Positions 1-4,614 of a stretch of 5,148 bases of DNA are shown in pieces. The position numbers and the translations under genes are program-made. The notes under the pieces are model-generated. The model had not been told where the DNA came from and ran no database searches. It saw only the letters and a program-made list of their open reading frames with translations. The DNA is from Deltaproteobacteria bacterium (GTDB lineage: Bacteria; Desulfobacterota; Binatia; UBA9968), in assembly GCA_016844625.1 (NCBI GenBank), contig JAERMN010000389.1, forward strand, positions 1-5,148. Direction: 5' to 3'. Every line of letters starts with the position of its first letter. Position 1 is the stretch's first letter.

Positions 1-102
1 GAACTGTATCGCCCGCGGGGCAATAAATAATCGTCTCGCAAAGCGACTCATGCGTTGACAGACCGCCTTCGTTCCATCGGTCTTATTTAATCGGTTGTAC
101 CA

Positions 103-240
103 GGTTTACTGTGAAGATGTTTCCACCACGAAGGACACGAAGAGCACGAAGTTTGGAGTATAAATTATCTGGAACCTTCGTGTTTTTCGTGGTGAACAAA
201 ACAAACCGAACGTGACTCATCATCCACACAATAGCCGGAA
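103..240. repeat. ACCACGAAGG-type dispersed hairpin repeat, complete copy
   Basis: The left part, 103-151, is repeated at 4195-4243 with 48 of 49 bases identical; the only mismatch is c123 against t4215. It carries a 5' arm (125-145, accacgaaggacacgaag...) that pairs with a 3' arm ending in cttcgtgtttttcgtggt at 176-193, with about two mismatches over 21 bp. The loop region is about 152-170. The stretch 163-183 recurs at 4279-4299 with one mismatch. The tail 214-240 recurs at 4593-4619 with 23 of 27 bases identical. The repeat ends about 15 bases before the ribosome binding site of the next gene. It has no coding capacity and looks like a non-autonomous dispersed element of the MITE/REP kind. 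I recall similar ACCACGAAGG repeats in environmental genomes, but only the two copies here are seen directly. Confidence 0.85.
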
Positions 241-256
241 GAACCATTGAATCTGA

Positions 257-263
257 CAGGAGG
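257..263 (+). promoter_or_regulatory. Strong Shine-Dalgarno site for the quinone oxidoreductase
   Basis: CAGGAGG lies 8 bases before ATG 272. This is a near-consensus match and spacing, and it fixes the start of the downstream reading frame. It also shows that the broken gene keeps an intact translation start. Confidence 0.8.
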
Positions 264-271
264 CGCTAGCC

Positions 272-1188
272 ATGAAAGCCATCCGCATCCACGAATTCGG
301 ACCATCGGAAGATGTTCTTAAGTACGAAGACGTTCCGGTGCCCGAACCGAAGGTCAGCGAAGTCTTGATCAAAGTCGAAGCGGCGTCGCTCAACCGCGCT
401 GATCTCGGCCTGCGCAAAGGCACCTATCGAATTGCCGCCGATGCGCTGCCGGTGATTCCCGGCCGCGAGTTTGCCGGAACCATCGCAAAGCTTGGCGCCG
501 GCGTGAATGAATTCACACTCGGCCAGCGCGTGGTCGGTTACCCAAGCCTCGGCGGCTACGCAGAGTACGCCGTCGCCAAGACAACCGAAGTTCGGCCCGT
601 GCCCGAACGTGTTACGTAACCGACGGCAACTTGAAATCCGGTGAGTGGTTGCTGGTTCAGGGCGGCAGCAGCGGCGTCGGCGTCGCGGCAATTCAAATCG
701 CCAAGCACCTCGGCGCGAAAGTCATCGCCACGTCCGGCAGTGAAGTGAAGTGCCGCAGACTCCGCACCCTCGGCGCCGACGTGACCATCGATGTTTCGGA
801 AAACGATTTCGCGCCGGAAGTCATGCGAGTGACGAACAATCGCGGCGTCGATGTCGTTCTCGAAATGATCGGCGGCGAAGTCTATCAGAAGAGTTTGCAG
901 GTGCTGGCACCCGGCGGCCGTTTGTTCTCCATCGGCGGCGCCTTCGGGCTGGTTCCCGATCCGCCACCGACGTTGACGGAGGGGCGTAAAGCCACGCGCT
1001 TTTCGATCACCAATTATCTCAAAGCGAAGCCGGAGGAATTTAAGCAGCTCGACAAGATCTTGCAGCTGGTTCAAGAAAAGACATTTGACGTCGGCATCGG
1101 CAAAACGTTTCCGTTAGCCGAAACTCGCGCCGCACAGCGTTATCTCGAAGGCCGCGAGCACTTTGGCAAAGTCATGCTGACGATGTGA
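272..1188 (+). pseudogene. NAD(P)H:quinone oxidoreductase (MDR family), split by internal deletion/frameshift
   Basis: Two reading frames together give one zinc-independent quinone oxidoreductase, a cytoplasmic enzyme that reduces quinones or activated alkenes with NAD(P)H. Part one (272-619, 115 aa) is the GroES-like N-terminal domain. It begins MKAIRIHEFGPSEDVLKYED and contains the SLNRADL motif in place of zinc ligands. It stops at TAA 617-619. Part two resumes in another frame at about 616 (VTDGNLKSGEWLLVQGG) and runs to TGA 1186-1188. It carries the Rossmann dinucleotide motif GGSSGVG at 661-681 and a typical C-terminus (YLEGREHFGKVMLTM). The two parts total about 304 aa, against roughly 325 for the family. 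The missing segment is the usual helix of about 19 residues, of the V-[ST]-FEQAAA...TAW type, between the two domains. The frame change requires a loss of 3n+1 bases. The start is fixed by CAGGAGG at 257-263. The family assignment is firm. Whether the lesion is a real mutation or an assembly error cannot be told from the sequence. Confidence 0.85.
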
Positions 1189-1200
1189 AGAGAGAAGATT

Positions 1201-1270
1201 GGAGTGATGGAGTATTGGAGTAATGGATTGTTGGGTGGTCCGGACCAAAACTCCAGTACTCCATCACTCC
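1201..1270. repeat. Long inverted repeat (20-bp stem) between genes
   Basis: ggagtgatggagtattggag at 1201-1220 is the reverse complement of 1251-1270 except at one position, which forms a G-U pair in RNA. The 30-base loop contains a perfect 12-bp palindrome, tggtccggacca, at 1236-1247, so a two-tier hairpin or cruciform can form. It begins 12 bases after the oxidoreductase stop and ends 16 bases before the ribosome binding site of the VOC gene. No T-run follows, so it is not a classical intrinsic terminator. It may still block transcription or stabilise mRNA ends. The design, with simple GGAGT/GATGG blocks, resembles a dispersed intergenic repeat, but there is only one copy in this window. 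Confidence 0.85.
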
Positions 1271-1285
1271 ATCACCGCAGTCCCC

Positions 1286-1293
1286 AGGGAGGA
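1286..1293 (+). promoter_or_regulatory. Shine-Dalgarno site for the VOC gene
   Basis: AGGGAGGA, with core GGGAGG at 1287-1292, lies 6 bases before ATG 1299 and just outside the foot of the preceding hairpin. It supports ATG 1299 over any downstream start. Confidence 0.7.
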
Positions 1294-1298
1294 CAACC

Positions 1299-1796
1299 AT
1301 GTCATTCAAAATCAAACGAGTCGGCCATTTAGTATTGAAAGTGAAGAATCTCGAACGCTCGCGTAGGTTTTTCACGGAAGTTTTAGGTTTTCCCCAGGTC
1401 GGCGAGAACGACCGCGGCATGCTGTTCTTCAGTACCGACATGGTCGACAATCATCACATGCTGGCGATCCGTGAAGCTAAAGAAGGCGCGCCGATGCCGA
1501 ATCCAGAGCAGATCGGCATGGAACATGTCTCCTTCGAAGTGGCGACCTTCGCCGAGCTCCAGGAGGTCTACCGGAAGTTTAAAGAGCACGGCGTCAAGCT
1601 GCGCCATACGCTTTTTCACGGCGTGACCAAAAGCATTTACTTTTACGACCCGGACGGCAATGTTCTTGAAGTCTATTGCAATGTGCCCCCTGAAGAGTAC
1701 CGCAAGACGGTGACCAATCCATTTTACAATTACGGTCACATCGACGACGAGTTGGAAGGCAAAGTGCCGCAGCGGCCAGGCACGGTGGCGCCGTGA
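1299..1796 (+). CDS. VOC family protein (glyoxalase / extradiol dioxygenase-like)
   Basis: This 165-aa protein contains one vicinal-oxygen-chelate domain (residues about 5-130) with two beta-alpha-beta-beta-beta modules. Module one starts RVGHLVLKVKNLERSRRFF with a leading LGF at 29-31. Module two starts GMEHVSFEV and ends IYFYDPDGNVLEVY. The likely metal ligands, in family positions, are H10, H76 and E124. N51-H52-H53-M54, H107 in FHGVTKSIYF, and Y114/Y116 occupy places matching active-site His and Tyr residues of type I extradiol dioxygenases. This suggests an Fe(II)-dependent dioxygenase or related metalloenzyme over a glyoxalase I or antibiotic-binding protein. The substrate cannot be assigned. 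A tail of about 35 residues (131-165, rich in P, Y, E and D) follows the domain. There is no signal peptide, so the protein is cytoplasmic. ATG 1299 has a good SD. Hairpin repeats lie on both sides, so it is probably expressed alone or by weak read-through from the broken oxidoreductase. Confidence 0.88.
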   Translation: MSFKIKRVGHLVLKVKNLERSRRFFTEVLGFPQVGENDRGMLFFSTDMVDNHHMLAIREAKEGAPMPNPEQIGMEHVSFEVATFAELQEVYRKFKEHGVKLRHTLFHGVTKSIYFYDPDGNVLEVYCNVPPEEYRKTVTNPFYNYGHIDDELEGKVPQRPGTVAP

Positions 1797-1814
1797 AATG
1801 CGGTGAGGTGCAAA

Positions 1815-1875
1815 GAGTAAGTAGTCAGGAGTTAAATAATCTGACACTTCGCTCTTCACCCCTAACTCCTTACGC
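1815..1875. repeat. Imperfect inverted repeat after the VOC gene
   Basis: aggagtta at 1827-1834 pairs perfectly with taactcct at 1863-1870, with a loop of about 28 bases and partial extra complementarity outside the stem (gtaag near 1817-1821, cttac near 1868-1872). It lies 30 bases after the VOC stop codon. No T-run follows. It could be a degraded hairpin repeat or a weak transcript-end structure. Confidence 0.45.
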
Positions 1876-1918
1876 GAGTTCTGCAGGCCAGTTCTCACTA
1901 GCCGCTTACCCTACCGTC

Positions 1919-1927
1919 TGCTAAAAT
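1919..1927 (+). promoter_or_regulatory. Possible extended -10 promoter, leaderless start
   Basis: TGCTAAAAT fits an extended -10 element (TGn followed by TAAAAT, five of six matches to TATAAT). No convincing -35 hexamer lies 16-18 bases upstream. A start site 7 bases beyond the hexamer would fall at about 1934, which is the GTG start of the metallopeptidase gene. That gene has no Shine-Dalgarno sequence. This makes a leaderless mRNA plausible but unproven. Confidence 0.3.
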
Positions 1928-1933
1928 AGCCGA

Positions 1934-2989
1934 GTGGACGTTTCGTCAAACAAAGAAAAGCTATCTTCCGTACAGCCGCCGAGTTCTAACTTCGACCTGG
2001 CAGGTCTCACCGACGACGAGCTGCTACGCACGCGCATTTGCGATCTCAAGCTCAAGATCGCCGGCACCGAGCTCGAATCGCGCATTGAAAACTTTTACGC
2101 CGAGCTCTCGGCCAGAGGGATTTCGTTCAAACCGATCTGTTATCTCGGCGATGAATGGTTTTGCCCCGAAGGGTCATCGACGATTGCCATCCCCTTTTAC
2201 CTCGCGCATCCGCGCTTAAAAAAGCTCGAAGCGAAAATGATGATGGAAGTCGAAGGCGATAGCGAATCATGGTGTCTGCGCCTCTTGCGTCATGAGATGG
2301 GCCATGTGCTTAACCACGCTTATCTGCTCGGCAAAGATAAACGCTGGCAGAAACTTTTCGGCCCGCCGTCGTTGGAATATTCCGAAAGCTTTCGCGCCCG
2401 TCCCTACAGTAAGCGCTTCGTGCGCCATCTCGACGGCTACTACGCCCAGAGCCATCCGGAGGAAGACTTCGCCGAAACCATCGCCATCTGGCTCACTCCG
2501 GACCTCGACTGGCGCCATCAATACAAAGGGTGGCAGGCGCTGGAAAAACTCGAATACGTCGACGACCTGATGCAGCGACTCGCCGGCAAACCGCCGCTGG
2601 TTTTTTCCAAAGCGAAAATCAGCGACGCGTCGCGACTGCGCTCGCGACTCGAAGTCCATTACAAAAGGCGGCGGCGCACTTACGCTGAGGAGTTCCCCGA
2701 TTTCTTCGACGCCGATCTCAAGCGGCTCTTCGCCGCGTCGACCAGCTCACCCCACGGCGAGCGCGCCGCGGTATTTTTACGGCGCTCGAACAAATTGATT
2801 CTCAATGCCGTATCCGCCTCGACCGGCGAGCCAAGGTTCACCATCAGCCGCTTGTTGCGCGCGCTCACCGATCGCTGCAGCGAGCTCGATCTACGGCTCC
2901 GTGAAGCATCCGCCGCCGTGGAGGTCGCGGCTTATCTGGCGACGCTGGCGGCACATTATCGTCTGACCGGCAAGTTTAAGGACTCCTAG
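1934..2989 (+). CDS. Putative zinc-binding metallopeptidase (HExxH; Peptidase_Mx-like)
   Basis: This is a 351-aa protein with no signal peptide or membrane segment, so it is probably cytoplasmic. The zinc motif is H120-E121-M-G-H124 (RHEMGHVLNHAY). H120 and H124 are metal ligands and E121 is the general base. About 50 residues later comes YAQSHPEEDFAETIAIWL (170-187), where E177, within E177-x-x-x-E181, is the likely third ligand as in gluzincins. This H-P-x-E-D-F-A-E pattern is what I know from the putative zinc-binding metallopeptidase family (Pfam Peptidase_Mx). The N-terminal part (about 24-100, from LTDDELLRTRI) belongs to the same conserved unit. The C-terminal part (about 240-351) has a basic patch, YKRRRR, at 243-248 and a helical end of unknown role. 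Start: the in-frame stop TAA 1922-1924 leaves GTG 1934 as the earliest start. It has no SD, and a possible -10 box sits just upstream. The stop is 3 bases before the ATP-grasp gene, so the two are surely one transcript. The substrate is unknown; the partner suggests a peptide or amide product. Confidence 0.8.
   Translation: MDVSSNKEKLSSVQPPSSNFDLAGLTDDELLRTRICDLKLKIAGTELESRIENFYAELSARGISFKPICYLGDEWFCPEGSSTIAIPFYLAHPRLKKLEAKMMMEVEGDSESWCLRLLRHEMGHVLNHAYLLGKDKRWQKLFGPPSLEYSESFRARPYSKRFVRHLDGYYAQSHPEEDFAETIAIWLTPDLDWRHQYKGWQALEKLEYVDDLMQRLAGKPPLVFSKAKISDASRLRSRLEVHYKRRRRTYAEEFPDFFDADLKRLFAASTSSPHGERAAVFLRRSNKLILNAVSASTGEPRFTISRLLRALTDRCSELDLRLREASAAVEVAAYLATLAAHYRLTGKFKDS
2978..2982 (+). promoter_or_regulatory. 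Shine-Dalgarno site for the ATP-grasp gene, inside the upstream coding region
   Basis: AAGGA lies 10 bases before ATG 2993, within the last codons of the metallopeptidase gene. Together with the 3-base gap between stop and start, this points to coupled translation of the two genes. Confidence 0.5.
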
Positions 2990-2992
2990 CCA

Positions 2993-4018
2993 ATGGTTCG
3001 CGCTAAGCAACGTTACAAGGTTCTCGCCCTCTTCGGCAGCGCCGGGACGCCGCCGGCGGATCAAGATTTCAGCAAAGAACTAAAGACCGATGATTTTGCC
3101 GCCGAAGCCCATGTGATCGGCGCGCTCAAACAACTCGGCCACGAAGTGCGCACCCTGGGCATCTGGGACGAAGTAGCGCCGATCCTCGACGAGATTAAAA
3201 CCAATCCACCCGATGTCGTGTTCAATCTCACCGAACACTTTAATGAAGTGTCAGCCTATGATCGCAATGTCGCCGGACTACTGGAAATGTTGGGCGTGCC
3301 CTACACGGGGTCAAGCCCGACGGGACTAACCCTGTGCAAAAATAAAGGTATGGCTAAAGAACTGCTCGCCTTTCATAAAATCCTCGTGCCCAATTTCGCA
3401 ATCTACTCCCCCGGCACGACGATCAAACGGCCGAGCCGGCTCAAGTTTCCGCTGTTCATAAAACCGGCCGAAGACGAAGCTTCTTATGGCATATCGTTAG
3501 ACTCATTCGTCGAAAACGACGACGCCTTCGAAGAGCGGATTCGCTTCATTCATGAGCGCATGAACCAGCCGGCGCTGGCGGAAGAATTCATCGAGGGACG
3601 AGAAATCTACGTGAGCCTGCTCGGTAACGACAGTTTGCGCGTGTTTCCTTTCCGCGAGGTGATCTTCACCCAAGTTCCGGACGATCAGCCGAAATTTTCC
3701 ACGTTCAAAGCAAAATGGGACGACGCCTACCGCAAACGCTGGGGCATTCAAAACGTCTTCGCCGAACCGTTCCCCAACGGCACCGACCAACGCATCGCGA
3801 AAATCTGCAAGGCGGTTTACCGCGCGCTGCGTATCCGCGGCTACGGGCGCATCGATCTGCGCGTCACGCCGGCGGGAGAAATTGTCGTTCTCGAAGCCAA
3901 TCCCAATCCCAACCTCGACCGCGACGACGAGTTCGCCCAATCGGCAAACAAAGCCGGCGTCAGCTTTCCGCGCTTGGTGCAGCGAATCGTCAAATTGGCG
4001 CTGATGGCGGCCCATTGA
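2993..4018 (+). CDS. ATP-grasp ligase related to D-alanine--D-alanine ligase
   Basis: This 341-aa cytoplasmic protein is in the size range of Ddl enzymes. ATP-grasp ligases join a carboxylate to an amine through an acyl-phosphate, using ATP and Mg2+. The N-terminal Ddl-like domain (about 8-115) ends in PYTGSSPTGLTLCKNKGMAK. The ATP-grasp part shows FPLFIKPAEDEASYGIS with K157 as a nucleotide-binding lysine, EEFIEGREIYV (197 onward), and YGRIDLRV...VVLEANPNPNL with likely Mg ligands D288, E301 and N303. It closes with FAQSANKAGVSFPRLV, the usual Ddl C-terminal helix. Unlike true Ddl, it lacks the N-terminal GGxSxExxVS loop that holds the D-Ala-binding Glu (here FGSAGTPPADQDFSKEL). The NTxPG segment is replaced by NPNPNL. 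The fold is therefore clear, but D-Ala-D-Ala as product is doubtful. It sits 3 bases behind the metallopeptidase, so the two probably act on the same peptide or amide compound. No divergent codon use was evident by eye. Confidence 0.85.
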   Translation: MVRAKQRYKVLALFGSAGTPPADQDFSKELKTDDFAAEAHVIGALKQLGHEVRTLGIWDEVAPILDEIKTNPPDVVFNLTEHFNEVSAYDRNVAGLLEMLGVPYTGSSPTGLTLCKNKGMAKELLAFHKILVPNFAIYSPGTTIKRPSRLKFPLFIKPAEDEASYGISLDSFVENDDAFEERIRFIHERMNQPALAEEFIEGREIYVSLLGNDSLRVFPFREVIFTQVPDDQPKFSTFKAKWDDAYRKRWGIQNVFAEPFPNGTDQRIAKICKAVYRALRIRGYGRIDLRVTPAGEIVVLEANPNPNLDRDDEFAQSANKAGVSFPRLVQRIVKLALMAAH

Positions 4019-4039
4019 ATATTTTACACTTTTTGTTGA

Positions 4040-4129
4040 CCACGCTGCTCGCGGCGTGGAACCATTAAATGGGGTTTCCAAAGGGGGCGAGCATCCCCTT
4101 TGGTCAAGGGCGGGGTTAATACCCCACCC
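4040..4129. repeat. Three consecutive hairpins after the ATP-grasp gene
   Basis: Three inverted repeats follow within 90 bases. The first is ccacgc 4040-4045 with gcgtgg 4054-4059. The second is ccaaagggg 4078-4086 with cccctttgg 4095-4103, a perfect 9-bp stem with an 8-base loop. The third is ggggt 4112-4116 with acccc 4121-4125, extended by ggg 4108-4110 and ccc 4127-4129 across one mismatch. They begin 22 bases after the stop codon. None is followed by a clear T-run, so they are not textbook terminators. As a tandem block they could still end or protect the operon transcript. Confidence 0.65.
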
Positions 4130-4252
4130 GCGAAGTGGCTGCGTTTATCCAATGAAGCGCTCGCGCCTTACTGCTACTTTTTCTGGCGCTTCCGGGTTTA
4201 CTGTGAAGATGTTTTCACCACGAAGGACACGAAGAGCACGAAGGTTTCGTAG

Positions 4253-4273
4253 GGGCGGGTTTGAAACCCGCCC
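4253..4273. repeat. GGGCGGGTTT palindrome nested in the repeat loop
   Basis: gggcgggttt at 4253-4262 is the exact reverse complement of aaacccgccc at 4264-4273 around a single central base. It is flanked by cgtagg and cgtcct remnants. It occupies the place of the 11-base loop (152-162) of the first repeat copy, which marks it as a separate REP-like unit. I know similar GTAGGGGCGGGTTT hairpins from environmental genomes, but only one copy is present here. Confidence 0.75.
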
Positions 4274-4323
4274 GTCCTAATTATCCGGAACCTTCGTGTC
4301 CTTCGTATTACTATCCTTGACAG

Positions 4324-4342
4324 TTTGCGCGGCTTGCGCAAA
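4324..4342. repeat. tttgcgc hairpin inside the repeat island
   Basis: tttgcgc at 4324-4330 pairs with gcgcaaa at 4336-4342 across a 5-base loop. It is followed by tttt at 4343-4346, so of all hairpins here it looks most like a short + strand intrinsic terminator. No gene ends just before it, so the role is unclear. Confidence 0.4.
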
Positions 4343-4382
4343 TTTTCCGGTGACCTGAAATACTCGAACACGGGAAATTACT

Positions 4383-4480
4383 CGCGCCAAGGCGCCAAGC
4401 ACGCCAAGTTCGGAAAGGAAAGATTGATAATCTTACGAACGATCTTCACCATTTTTCTCCGACCTTTGCGGCCTTGGCGT
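4383..4480. repeat. CGCCAAGGC-type dispersed hairpin repeat
   Basis: The 5' arm at 4383-4408 is built from iterated GCCAAG units (cgcgccaaggcgccaagcacgccaag). Its cgccaaggc at 4386-4394 pairs perfectly with gccttggcg at 4472-4480, and the 3' arm continues as cctttgcgg at 4463-4471. The loop is about 55-75 bases and non-coding. It has the same architecture as the ACCACGAAGG family (two arms of short iterated units, AT-richer loop) but a different sequence, so it is a second family of the same kind. Confidence 0.65.
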
Positions 4481-4481
4481 T

Positions 4482-4506
4482 CCTTCGACGTTGCTCAGGA
4501 CATGCT
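4482..4506. repeat. Possible fragment of a third dispersed repeat (ccttcgacg...ctcaggacatgct)
   Basis: This 25-base string resembles a CCTTCGAC-N-CTCAGGACA repeat that I have seen in environmental bacterial genomes. It directly abuts the 3' arm of the CGCCAAGGC repeat. There is only one copy in this window and no internal hairpin, so the support is recollection, not internal evidence. Confidence 0.3.
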
Positions 4507-4532
4507 TTGCGCGAAATATTCCGAGACTGACC

Positions 4533-4549
4533 GGTGCGCGAAGCGCACC
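4533..4549. repeat. ggtgcgc/gcgcacc short hairpin
   Basis: ggtgcgc at 4533-4539 pairs perfectly with gcgcacc at 4543-4549 around the triloop gaa. It is followed by ctacg, then the right arm of the interrupted ACCACGAAGG copy. It is REP-like and is the last nested unit before the alginate lyase gene. Confidence 0.6.
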
Positions 4550-4614
4550 CTACGAAAACCTTCGTGTCCTTCGTGCCTTCGTGGTGAATCCTGACACATT
4601 ATCCACACAAAAGC

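Noticed and set aside
55..88. TTGACA at 55-60 as a -35 box, and gaccg/cggtc (61-65/78-82) followed by ttattt as a terminator
   Set aside because: No -10 hexamer lies 16-18 bases beyond TTGACA. The stem is only 5 bp with a long loop, so neither reading is convincing.
556..1074. Minus-strand open frame of 172 codons opposite the oxidoreductase
   Set aside because: It is antisense to clear MDR-family coding sequence, shows no recognisable domain, and is a by-product of GC-rich codon use.
1383..1898. Minus-strand open frame of 171 codons opposite the VOC gene
   Set aside because: It mirrors the VOC codons and begins in the intergenic inverted repeat. It has no family motif of its own.
2993..4018. 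Naming the ATP-grasp gene ddl
   Set aside because: It lacks the N-terminal Ddl substrate loop and the NTxPG segment, and it pairs with a metallopeptidase instead of cell-wall genes.
3503..4081. Minus-strand open frame of 192 codons opposite the ATP-grasp gene
   Set aside because: It is antisense to well-supported ATP-grasp motifs and has no SD or domain of its own.
4317..4346. TTGACA at 4317-4322 as a promoter for the alginate lyase
   Set aside because: The bases at the right distance (aaattt) are a poor -10 and lie within a hairpin. The site is also nearly 300 bases from the gene across several repeats.
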